DNA of 64,000 nucleotides, from contig NZ_VAWG01000007.1 of assembly GCF_005869875.1 (NCBI RefSeq), positions 1 to 64,000 of the forward strand, given 5' to 3'. Positions 43,714-50,852 of the stretch are shown piece by piece. The stretch comes from Paenibacillus pinistramenti (GTDB lineage Bacteria; Bacillota; Bacilli; Paenibacillales; Paenibacillaceae). A model generated the notes under the pieces. It did not search any database, had not been told where the DNA came from, and was given only the letters and a program-made list of their open reading frames with translations. Positions within the stretch are counted from its first letter, which is position 1; every line of letters begins with the position of its first letter. The position numbers and the translations under genes are program-made.

Positions 43714-45381
43714 TCAGCGCAGCCGGCCCTTATCCAGCTGAAACCTTATATCGGCATATTCGTTAAAAAGCTCCGGCTCATGCGTAATGAGCAGCAGTCC
43801 TGCGCCTTCATCCGCCGCCTGGCGGCAAAGCCGGGCGAGCAGGCCGGCCGAGGCAAAGTCCGTCCCTGCTGTCGGTTCATCGAGCACATACAGAAGCTTG
43901 GGAACCATAAACTGGACAACCGCGCCCAGCAGACGCTGCTCACCGCCGCTGAGCAGATAAGGGGACAAGTACGCCTTTGAGGAAAGCCCCGCCTCCCTGA
44001 GCAGCAGTCCTGCCCGCTCCAGATACGGCTTCAGCGCAGGCTGCTCCTGCGCCCATTCCAAGCGGCTCCCCGCATCCCCCTGCCACTGCTTCGGCACGCG
44101 GAGCTTCAGCAGAGACAGCGGCTCAAAGAGCATCTCCTCCAGCACGCTTCCGGTCACAAACTGATGCGCAGGCTCCTGAAAAACATAGCCAACATGGCGG
44201 GCAAGCTGCGCCGCCTTCATCCGGCCGATGTCCATCCCGTCCAGGAACAGCATGCCTTTGGGTGCCCGAAGCAGGCCGATCAGCAGGCGGGACAGCGTAG
44301 TCTTGCCGGACCCGTTCTCGCCGCAGAGCAGCCCCATCTGCCCCGCGCCAAGGTGCAGGCTCACGCCCCTGAGCGCCTCAGCGCCCGAAGGGTACTGGAA
44401 GCGCAGGCCGCGCAGCTCCAGCAGCCGGTCTGCCGGGGTAGCGGCTGAGGGGGGCTGCGGCGGCGGCGAGGATGCAGGTGCGGATGATGGCGGCGGCGAT
44501 GAGTCCAGCGAGGGTGCAGCTGGCGAGGACGGCGGCGGCGAGAACGGTGAGGATGCCGGCTTGGCCGAGGGCCGTGACGCCGTTGGTGACGGCGATCGCG
44601 GCGGCGATGCCGAGGATGCCGACGGCGGCGCAGCCGGAAGCACGCCGAGCGCGGCGAGGCGGGCGCGGGCCTCCCCGCTGCGCAGCAGCACGGCGGGCGT
44701 GCCCTCCAGCACGGCACGCCCGCCGTCCAGCACGACCAGCCGCTGCGCCGCGGCGGCGGCTGCGTCGATCCGGGCCGACACCGTAATGACGGTGCGGCCC
44801 GCGGCGCTCAGCCTGTCCAGCAGGCTGAGCAGCTGCTGCTGCGCGGCTTTGTCGAGCCGCGCGAAGGGATCGTCCAGCACCACGATAGGCGTGTGCATGG
44901 ACAAAACAGCTCCGGCGGCGGCGCGCTGCCGCTGGCCGCCGGACAGCTCGTGAACCCGGCTGTGCCGGAGCGGCACCAGGTTCACGCCGCGCAGCACCTC
45001 TTCGACCCGCTGCCTGATCTCCTCTGGCGGCACCTGCATATTTTCCGGACCGAAGGCGATTTCGTCCTCCACAATCCCCTGGACCAGCTGGGCGTCAGGA
45101 TCCTGAAACAAGGCGCTGATGACCTCTGCCCTGCCGGCAGTTCCAGCCATGGCGGGGTCAATGCCCCCAACCCGGATCCCGCCAGTCAGGCCGTCCTTCC
45201 CGGCATGCGGGAGCTGTCCGGTCAGCAGCTGAAGCAGCGTGGATTTGCCGCTGCCGCTTCGTCCGGCGATATGGACTCTTTCACCCGCCCGGATATGCAG
45301 AGAAAGGCCGTCCAGAATGAACGGCCCCTCTCTATTGTAAGAGTAAGTAACGTCTTCAACGCTGATTTCTCCGCGGTTCAT
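43714..45381 (-). CDS. ECF transporter double ATPase (EcfA-EcfA' fusion, YkoD-like)
   Basis: A 555-residue protein with two ABC ATPase halves of an energy-coupling-factor transporter. First half: Walker A AGRSGSGKSTLLQ, Q-loop LFQDPDAQLV, signature LSGGQRQRAAAG, Walker B VVLDDPFARLD. Second half: GENGSGKTTLS, FQEPAHQFV, LSGGEQRLLGAV, LYVLDEPTAGTD. They are joined by about 75 residues of almost pure Pro, Ser and Ala (about 265-335). The ATG follows the S-subunit stop at once, with AAGGGG before it. YkoD of Bacillus has the same double-ATPase layout. Confidence 0.93.
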   Translation of the reverse strand: MNRGEISVEDVTYSYNREGPFILDGLSLHIRAGERVHIAGRSGSGKSTLLQLLTGQLPHAGKDGLTGGIRVGGIDPAMAGTAGRAEVISALFQDPDAQLVQGIVEDEIAFGPENMQVPPEEIRQRVEEVLRGVNLVPLRHSRVHELSGGQRQRAAAGAVLSMHTPIVVLDDPFARLDKAAQQQLLSLLDRLSAAGRTVITVSARIDAAAAAAQRLVVLDGGRAVLEGTPAVLLRSGEARARLAALGVLPAAPPSASSASPPRSPSPTASRPSAKPASSPFSPPPSSPAAPSLDSSPPPSSAPASSPPPQPPSAATPADRLLELRGLRFQYPSGAEALRGVSLHLGAGQMGLLCGENGSGKTTLSRLLIGLLRAPKGMLFLDGMDIGRMKAAQLARHVGYVFQEPAHQFVTGSVLEEMLFEPLSLLKLRVPKQWQGDAGSRLEWAQEQPALKPYLERAGLLLREAGLSSKAYLSPYLLSGGEQRLLGAVVQFMVPKLLYVLDEPTAGTDFASAGLLARLCRQAADEGAGLLLITHEPELFNEYADIRFQLDKGRLR

Positions 45382-45382
45382 A

Positions 45383-45994
45383 TCAGGCCCCTTCGCGTTT
45401 GGCCGCTGCAAAACGAAGCAGCAGTCCCGATTTCACCAGCCCTGTGCCGAGCCACTTTGTCAGCAGGCCGCAAAGAACGGCTCCGCTCAGTATCCGCACA
45501 ACCAAAGCGATGAGCAGCACGCTGGTATCCCACTTCGTATAGCCGAACATGTGGGCCGCGACATAGAACCAGATCGGCACGAGCGCCGCGCCGGCGCCCA
45601 TCAGTACCCCGAGATTCCATTTCCGGTAGCGTGTCAGCGCAAAATATACCTCTGCGACGACCAGATAACAGGCCGCAGCCGCAAAGCAGGAGGCGATTCC
45701 GTAAGCCGAGCCCATAAAGGCCTGCACGACGCCGCCGATGCCGTATGTAATAAGCGCGGTCCCGGGTTTGCGGATAATATAAACCGCCAGCAGACCGTAG
45801 ACCATGTATAAACCGGTTGTGGTGGAGGTGGCGATCGGCCCGCCGAGGCTGTTAAGCAGCTGGTTGACCTGAGACAAATACACCGTCATGACGGCATTTG
45901 CAGCCGCCAGCATCGCCATAAGGACGATATCCAGAGTTGTAAACCGGGCAAAAAATGATTGAGAAGATGGCTGATTGCTCAAAGATTGATTCAT
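45383..45994 (-). CDS. ECF transporter substrate-binding (S) subunit, YkoE family
   Basis: A 203-residue membrane protein with about six hydrophobic segments (near residues 25-45, 60-80, 85-120, 135-155 and 160-190). YIIRKPGTALITYGIGGVVQAFMGSAYG and VVRILSGAVLCGLLTKWLGTGL match the YkoE family, whose Bacillus member is linked to hydroxymethylpyrimidine/thiamine precursor uptake. GGGAGG lies 6 nt before the ATG at 45994. Upstream is a sequence identical to the Bacillus BirA operator pattern and no thiamine riboswitch, which argues for biotin-related regulation. The transported compound is therefore uncertain. Confidence 0.88.
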   Translation of the reverse strand: MNQSLSNQPSSQSFFARFTTLDIVLMAMLAAANAVMTVYLSQVNQLLNSLGGPIATSTTTGLYMVYGLLAVYIIRKPGTALITYGIGGVVQAFMGSAYGIASCFAAAACYLVVAEVYFALTRYRKWNLGVLMGAGAALVPIWFYVAAHMFGYTKWDTSVLLIALVVRILSGAVLCGLLTKWLGTGLVKSGLLLRFAAAKREGA

Positions 45995-46014
45995 AATGCG
46001 CCTCCCGTTTTCCA

Positions 46015-46062
46015 ATTGTTAACCACTGCGTATAATTTAGGTTAACAATCAAGAGGCGTCAA
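46015..46062 (-). promoter_or_regulatory. BirA-type operator overlapping the promoter of the ECF S/ATPase operon
   Basis: ATTGTTAACC (46015-46024) and GGTTAACAAT (46040-46049) form a perfect 10-bp inverted repeat with a 15-bp spacer, the layout of Bacillus biotin-repressor sites. On the minus strand TTGACG (46062-46057) and TAAATT (46039-46034) are 17 bp apart, so the operator covers the -10 region and the start site. Confidence 0.75.
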
Positions 46063-46115
46063 GACCTATTTTTTAAAATTCAAAGGAATTCGGAAATCTC
46101 CCCGTGGAAAAAGAC

Positions 46116-46133
46116 AAGCCCGTCATACGGCTC
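46116..46133 (-). terminator. Weak terminator after ecfT
   Basis: On the minus strand AGCCG and CGGGCT form a short stem around TATGA, followed by TGTCTTTTT. The hairpin overlaps the ecfT stop codon. Confidence 0.4.
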
Positions 46134-47046
46134 ATACGACGGACCAAAACCCGATTGTGGCTGCCAAACCGCAAATCGCAGCACTTAAACCCCAGCGCGA
46201 AAGCGTGATTTCATGCAGAAAAGTCCTTTGTTCATAGGCCCCGAAGCCTTTCACATCCATCGCCCCGGCAGTCTGCTGCACCCGGCGCACGGAGGCTGTG
46301 AACAGCCCGCCCGCCAAACGGCGCATCCGCGCAATCCGCTCCTTCAGCCCCTCCGGCGGACGGCCGCTCCGGATAGCCGAGGCTGCTGCAGCTACTCTTC
46401 CTTCCTGCTCAAGGAGAGGGATAAAGGCAAGCGCAACGGAAATGCCGAAGGCAAGCCGGTAAGGAACCCTAAACCAGCGGGCCAGCATATATATAAAATC
46501 CCTGGGCTCGGTTGTCTCAATATAGATCATCGAGGATAGAAACAGCACGCCCAGCCGCAAAGCAACGGTCAGGCCGTCCTCCACACCGCCTGAGGTTATC
46601 TCAACCGGACCGATTCCGGCGTATAATCTGCCCGAGGGAGACGCAAGCACCGTCAGCACAAACAGCGGCACGGCAAACAGGGCGATGACCGCCATTTTTG
46701 AAGCGGTATTCCTGAGCGGCATCCGCGCCAGCCAGAACGAGGCCGCCCACAGGAGGCCCAATAATACCGCCGAAGCCAGCGGCCGGCTGATGTGAACGGC
46801 AAGCGCAGCGGCGCAGAGCAGCATAATCAGCTTGCTGAGCGGGTCCGTCCGGGACAATAGGGAGCGTTCAGCGGCATTTCTTCTGTCTCCCGGTCCGCTC
46901 TGACCGGCAGCGTTCATCGGCAATTTTTCACCTGATTCCTGGTCCGGTGTCTTGTCCGGTGTCTTGTCCGGTGCCTGATGCAGCCCTCGGTGCGATGCCT
47001 GATTCTGATTCAGCTGAGTTAAATCCGAATCTGCAGCCCTCGTCAT
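46132..47046 (-). CDS. ECF transporter transmembrane (T) subunit EcfT/CbiQ family
   Basis: A 304-residue protein. The first 60 residues are hydrophilic with a short DKTPDKTPDQ repeat. Membrane segments follow from about residue 70 (LIMLLCAAALAVHI, AVLLGLLWAASFWLA, MAVIALFAVPLFVLTVL and others). The cytoplasmic coupling helices show the A-R-A/A-R-G-type motifs of the family: AAASAIRSGRPPEGLKERIARMRRLAGGLFTASVRRVQQTAGAMDVKGFG in parts (about 220-270). GGGAGG inside the end of the GNAT gene provides its ribosome site. It is set off from the S/ATPase genes by 137 bp with its own promoter. Confidence 0.92.
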   Translation of the reverse strand: MTRAADSDLTQLNQNQASHRGLHQAPDKTPDKTPDQESGEKLPMNAAGQSGPGDRRNAAERSLLSRTDPLSKLIMLLCAAALAVHISRPLASAVLLGLLWAASFWLARMPLRNTASKMAVIALFAVPLFVLTVLASPSGRLYAGIGPVEITSGGVEDGLTVALRLGVLFLSSMIYIETTEPRDFIYMLARWFRVPYRLAFGISVALAFIPLLEQEGRVAAAASAIRSGRPPEGLKERIARMRRLAGGLFTASVRRVQQTAGAMDVKGFGAYEQRTFLHEITLSRWGLSAAICGLAATIGFWSVV

Positions 47047-47048
47047 TT

Positions 47049-47627
47049 TTAATCAACCTCCCGTTCCCGTTCCCATTCCCTGCGAAGGAGGGAGAATATG
47101 AATAAATCTACAAACCGGTCCCCGTCCTTCTGATACTCCCGGAGCAGCCCTTCACGGCTGAAGCCCAGCTTCTGCAGAAGGGAGATGGAGGCGGTATTTT
47201 CCGGAAAAGTCAGGGCTTCAATCCGGTTCAGCCCCATCGTTTCAAAGCCAAACCTGAACATGGCCTCGAGCGCTTCAAACATATAGCCCTGCTGCCAGTA
47301 TTCACGGCCGAGCTCATAGCCGATCTCCGCGCGGTACGTACCCGACAGCTGCCAGGTATTATATCCGCAGCTCCCGATCAGCCTCCCGGTTGATTTGACC
47401 TCAATGCCCCAGCGGAGGGTATCCTCCGTCTCGGCCAGCAGGTTGAGCCACCGGATCATTTCCTGCGTGTCTGCGGCATCCGCAAAAGGAGGCACGTTCA
47501 TAAATTTGACGACCTCCGGATCGCTCCAGTATTTGTACAGCTGCTCCGCATCGGATTCTTCCAGCCGGCGCAGCACCAGCCGCGTACTCTCAAGCACCGG
47601 GATTTGTCCGTTACAGCGATACTCCAT
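47049..47627 (-). CDS. GNAT acetyltransferase, RimJ/RimL family
   Basis: A 192-residue enzyme with the typical start LESTRLVLRRLEESDAEQLYKYWSDPEVVKFMNV, the IGSCGYN segment, and the acetyl-CoA loop IGYELGREYWQQGYMFEALEAMFRFGF near residue 105. NRIEALTFPENTASISLLQKLGFSREG is the conserved C-terminal block. Such enzymes acetylate ribosomal-protein N-termini or antibiotics; the target is unknown. AAAGGAG lies 9 nt before the ATG. It ends only 3 bp before ecfT, so both are translated from one message. Confidence 0.92.
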   Translation of the reverse strand: MEYRCNGQIPVLESTRLVLRRLEESDAEQLYKYWSDPEVVKFMNVPPFADAADTQEMIRWLNLLAETEDTLRWGIEVKSTGRLIGSCGYNTWQLSGTYRAEIGYELGREYWQQGYMFEALEAMFRFGFETMGLNRIEALTFPENTASISLLQKLGFSREGLLREYQKDGDRFVDLFIFSLLRREWEREREVD

Positions 47628-48049
47628 ATCAGCGGCGCTCCTTTACTTAAGACTGCTATTGCAAATTCAAACATATACAGGGACGGCACGTCAAAGGGTG
47701 AAAATCTGATGACTGTAGAATGTCGCCAATCCTCTGCGGCTTTGTTACAATAGTTAAAAAGTCCAAGGCTTGGCAGCCCATGGACTGAAGAAAATTCCGG
47801 CGCCTTGAAGCCGCCGCTGATCCGCATCAAATTCCGCAACAAATTCCGATCTTTGTCTGCACCTGTACCTGAGTCTGCTCCTGCATCTGCTCCTGTAACT
47901 GCACCTATGTCTGTCCCAATATCTGTACCAATGTCTGTACCTAATGCTGCATCCGGCACCGCAAAGAACGGTCAAAATACGTGAAATAAAGTTCCTTATT
48001 TTGGGCATGAATATGTGATGAGCTTGTGAGAATAAAGGGGGATTGTTCT
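47628..48049. other. Intergenic region with 12-bp minisatellite (422 bp)
   Basis: No gene is supported between the GNAT gene and the divergent hydrolase gene. The repeat at 47854-47946 lies in its middle. Confidence 0.6.
47854..47946. repeat. Degenerate 12-bp/6-bp tandem repeat
   Basis: About eight variants of a 12-bp unit such as CCAATATCTGTA and CCAATGTCTGTA follow each other. On the minus strand one frame would read Gly-Thr-Asp-Ile repeated, then Gly-Ala-Asp variants, but no ribosome site or plausible gene accompanies it. Confidence 0.75.
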
Positions 48050-49108
48050 ATGATTGCCGCCATCGCCGCCGTTTGCCTGATTGCCCTCTGGCTGTTAATC
48101 AGCGGAATTACCCGCTACGCGTTTCGTATGGTCACCCAAATGCGCCTGTACCGTTATCCCGACGAGAGCCTGCTTGACTACCTGCTCAGAACAGGCCTGT
48201 TTACCAAGGAAAAATATGATTCGATGGCGTCAAGAGAAGTCCAGACCACCTCTGCCGACGGCCTAATGCTGAACGCGCAGCTGTTCCATCCTTATCCAAA
48301 TTCGGACAAATGGGTCATCATCGTCCACGGCTATACGATGTCTCTGCGCTCTTCTCTCGAATTCGGGGCTATGTTCGAAGAGAAAGGGTTCAACCTGCTG
48401 CTGATCGACCAGCGCAGACACGGAAAGAGCCAGGGCAAATACACCACCTACGGCTTCCGGGAAAAATATGATCTGCAGGCCTGGGTACACTGGCTGCACG
48501 CCCATTACGGGCCTGACATCCGAATCGGCCTGCACGGCCAGTCTCTTGGCGGAGGCACGGTTCTGGAATATCTGAGCATAGCCGACCCGGCTGTCAAATT
48601 CGCCGTAGTCGACTGTCCCTATTCCGATCTGCACAAGCTTATCCGCTACCAGGTGACCAAGATCGCCCGGCTGCCGGCCTTTCCTTTTATCCGCCTGCTG
48701 AACCGGAAGCTGCAGGCCAAAGCCGGATTCCGGCTTGAGCAGGTAAGTCCCATTCAATCCGTGCAGCAGTCCAGGCTGCCTGTGCTCTTCATCCACGGCA
48801 CGAGCGACCGCTACGTTCCGCCGTCCATGAGCCAGGAGATGTATGAAGCCAAGCCGGGGCCCAAACGCCTTGTCCTGATTCAGGGAGCCACCCATGCTAC
48901 CTCCTACCCGACCGATCCCAAACGCTACAAACAGGAGCTTCAGTCCTTTGCGGAGGAATGCCTTGAGGAGGATCGCCTGATGGCCGATAAAGCCGGGAAA
49001 GCGGAGAAGGCCGGTAAGGAGGCACTGGCCGAAACGGGAACCGGCGGAAAGCCTTGTGTGGCTGCAGTCCAGCAGGCCTGGCAGACCCGCACCCAGCTGG
49101 AAGGCTGA
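48050..49108 (+). CDS. Membrane-anchored alpha/beta hydrolase
   Basis: A 352-residue protein. An N-terminal membrane segment (AAIAAVCLIALWLLISGI) anchors a hydrolase domain with VIIVHGYTM (about residue 88), nucleophile Ser in IGLHGQSLGGGTVLEYL (about 164), FIHGTSDRYVPP with Asp, and QGATHATSY with His. The C-terminal 40 residues are charged and then Ala/Gly-rich. It belongs to the same broad group as the hydrolase at 24913 but is not a close copy. GGGGG precedes the ATG at 48050. Confidence 0.9.
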   Translation: MIAAIAAVCLIALWLLISGITRYAFRMVTQMRLYRYPDESLLDYLLRTGLFTKEKYDSMASREVQTTSADGLMLNAQLFHPYPNSDKWVIIVHGYTMSLRSSLEFGAMFEEKGFNLLLIDQRRHGKSQGKYTTYGFREKYDLQAWVHWLHAHYGPDIRIGLHGQSLGGGTVLEYLSIADPAVKFAVVDCPYSDLHKLIRYQVTKIARLPAFPFIRLLNRKLQAKAGFRLEQVSPIQSVQQSRLPVLFIHGTSDRYVPPSMSQEMYEAKPGPKRLVLIQGATHATSYPTDPKRYKQELQSFAEECLEEDRLMADKAGKAEKAGKEALAETGTGGKPCVAAVQQAWQTRTQLEG

Positions 49109-49197
49109 AGGAAGCCGGTGCGGTAAGCCCAGCGTCAGCCGGCCTGCCCGCTTCCGCAGCTGACAGCGGGCAGGCCGGAAGCTCAGGCAGCACAAGA

Positions 49198-49230
49198 ACC
49201 TGCGGCCGTTAGATGCGCCGCAGGTCTTTT
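49198..49230 (+). terminator. Terminator after the hydrolase gene
   Basis: ACCTGCGGC pairs with GCCGCAGGT, followed by CTTTT. A second GC-rich inverted repeat (CCGGCCTGCCCGC at 49139; GCGGGCAGGCCGG at 49166) without T-run precedes it. Confidence 0.65.
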
Positions 49231-49356
49231 ACCGCCCGATTCCCTGTCTGGGTCCGGACGTTGTGAATCTATTCTTTTCCGTATTCCATACTTTGCTCGA
49301 ATCCCCTCAAGCAGTCAAACCAGCTTCCCCGTAAACTTCTATATGTATCCAAACGA

Positions 49357-49587
49357 TTAATGTTCAAGACCAGTCCTGCGTTCCACCTTCATCTGTCTTT
49401 GGGCAAGGACGATATACTTATCCAGACGCTGACTCAGTTCCAAAACAATATCACTGGTGAATCCGCTGGTTGCCGAAACCTCAACGAGTTCTCTTCTCAG
49501 GCTTTCAATTATGCAGTTCAAATCCTCGCTGACCCGGCTCTTGTACCTATTCGGCTGAAATGCGGAATAAGGGGTCTGGGCAGTCAT
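49357..49587 (-). CDS. Spo0E-like aspartyl-phosphate phosphatase
   Basis: A 76-residue protein with the Spo0E family signature S-x3-LD-x2-I in ELSQRLDKYIVLAQRQ near residue 52, preceded by a helix IIESLRRELVEVSA. Members dephosphorylate Spo0A and delay sporulation. GGGAGGGATG lies before the ATG. The gene stands alone. Together with the orphan kinase at 37217 it supports an endospore former. Confidence 0.88.
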   Translation of the reverse strand: MTAQTPYSAFQPNRYKSRVSEDLNCIIESLRRELVEVSATSGFTSDIVLELSQRLDKYIVLAQRQMKVERRTGLEH

Positions 49588-49674
49588 GATTCATCCCTCC
49601 CTTCCTAAATGGACTTGCCTCCTCCTAATTATAAACGCTTATGCCAAAAAATCACTTTTCCCGAGATAAAAAAA

Positions 49675-49706
49675 ATATAAAGCACCCCGCACGGAGTGCT
49701 TTTGGT
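49675..49706 (-). terminator. Terminator downstream of the 103-residue protein gene
   Basis: On the minus strand AAAGCACTCC pairs with GGGGTGCTTT, followed by an A/T-rich run with TTTTTTT. Confidence 0.75.
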
Positions 49707-49800
49707 ATTCCGAGCCCCGATTTCCGGGCCTTCCGGTTCTTCCAGGCCATCCGGTTCCCCCGGGCCTTCCTGCTTATTTTCCGATGTTTATTCCGCTCTG

Positions 49801-50112
49801 TTATTTCCCGCTGTTCAGGGCGGCTGTTTGCGATTCCTCGCCCTCAAGAACAGAGCTGCTGAGCTCAGCCAGCGCTGACTGGATTTCCTTCAGCTCCTCA
49901 ATACCGGCTCCTGTAATAGAAAAAAGATCGTCATGTGGGGTCAAAAAGTTGTCTTCTACCAGCTTCTCCAGCTCCAGCTTCACTTCGCGCTCTCCAATCC
50001 GGTAGCCGCGGCGTTCCAGTGCCAAAAGGGTATCGTTAACTTTCAAATCCTCCTCTTTGGCATCGTGAAGCATTTGAATGCGAATGAACAAATTCTGAAT
50101 ATCAGCCCGCAT
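49801..50112 (-). CDS. Conserved hypothetical protein, winged-helix-like
   Basis: A 103-residue protein: MRADIQNLFIRIQMLHDAKEEDLKVNDTLLALERRGYRIGEREVKLELEKLVEDNFLTP in parts suggests a small winged helix (helices to about residue 55, then a DDLFSITGAGIEEL wing). The acidic Ser/Glu-rich tail is disordered. I do not know a named family. AAAGGAG precedes the ATG. The message ends at the hairpin at 49675. Confidence 0.7.
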   Translation of the reverse strand: MRADIQNLFIRIQMLHDAKEEDLKVNDTLLALERRGYRIGEREVKLELEKLVEDNFLTPHDDLFSITGAGIEELKEIQSALAELSSSVLEGEESQTAALNSGK

Positions 50113-50305
50113 GATCCGGCTCCTTTCCCTATGGCTTCATTATGACAACTATTACCCTCTGGAGTCAGTCAGGAAACATTCTCCTTTAAAGTCCGGACAG
50201 CGGCCGGGGATGATAGGACAGCACTTTTCCGCAAGGTTGACAGACCCTGCAAACCTGTATAGTGTTTACTATTACAGGTTACATTTCGAAAGTGAGGGAT
50301 TGATG

Positions 50306-50794
50306 ATGTTTCATGCTGCAGCTCCAGCCGGCGACCGCGGGCAGGTCTATGAATCTGCTTTAGGACAGCTTAAAGGCCTCATTTATGATGAGCCCAGCGT
50401 AATAGCCAATTTAGCCAACGCCTCCGCTCTGCTTAACTTTACCCTGCAGGATATTAACTGGGCGGGTTTTTATTTATATGACGGACAAGAGCTTGTACTC
50501 GGCCCTTTCCAGGGGCTTCCCGCCTGCATCCGCATCCCGCTTGGACGCGGGGTCTGCGGAACCTCCGCACAGAACCGCGAAACGGTTGTAGTGGAGGATG
50601 TGAACCTGTTCCCGGGCCACATCGCCTGCGACGCGGCGTCCAACAGTGAGATTGTGGTGCCGATTGTGCAGGACGGCAGACTGATTGGCGTGCTGGATAT
50701 CGACAGTCCGCTGAAAGGCCGGTTTGACGAAACGGACAAACACTTCCTTGAAGCCTTTGTACAGGTGCTGGTCGAGCACGTTAAGTTTGATTGA
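50306..50794 (+). CDS. msrC: Free methionine-(R)-sulfoxide reductase (GAF domain)
   Basis: A 162-residue GAF-domain enzyme that reduces free methionine-R-sulfoxide. DINWAGFYLYDGQELVLGPFQGLPACIRIPLGRGVCGTSAQNRETVVVEDVNLFPGHIACDAASNSEIVVPI in parts (residues 48-120) contains the three conserved cysteines of fRMsr (in PACIRI, GVCGTS and HIACDA). LIGVLDIDSPLKGRF closes the domain. The second of two adjacent ATGs (50306) is preferred because GAGGGAT ends 5 nt before it. Confidence 0.93.
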   Translation: MFHAAAPAGDRGQVYESALGQLKGLIYDEPSVIANLANASALLNFTLQDINWAGFYLYDGQELVLGPFQGLPACIRIPLGRGVCGTSAQNRETVVVEDVNLFPGHIACDAASNSEIVVPIVQDGRLIGVLDIDSPLKGRFDETDKHFLEAFVQVLVEHVKFD

Positions 50795-50805
50795 GTAAAA
50801 AGAAT

Positions 50806-50840
50806 ACCCGCTCCGGCGTTTGCCGGGGCGGGATTTTTTG
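50806..50840 (+). terminator. Terminator of msrC
   Basis: CCCGCTCCGGC pairs with GCCGGGGCGGG, followed by ATTTTTTG. Confidence 0.85.
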
Positions 50841-50852
50841 TGCCAAGGGCTC

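Noticed and set aside
44361-44717. Arg/His-rich frame overlapping the ECF ATPase linker
   Set aside because: It is another frame of the GC-rich low-complexity linker inside a well-supported gene.
45995-46131. TPP riboswitch upstream of the YkoE-type gene
   Set aside because: The CUGAGA and related conserved blocks are absent. A BirA-type palindrome is found instead.
47498-47959. Minus-strand frame starting with Gly-Thr-Asp-Ile repeats
   Set aside because: The repeat part comes from the 12-bp tract and the rest overlaps the GNAT gene in another frame. No ribosome site was seen.
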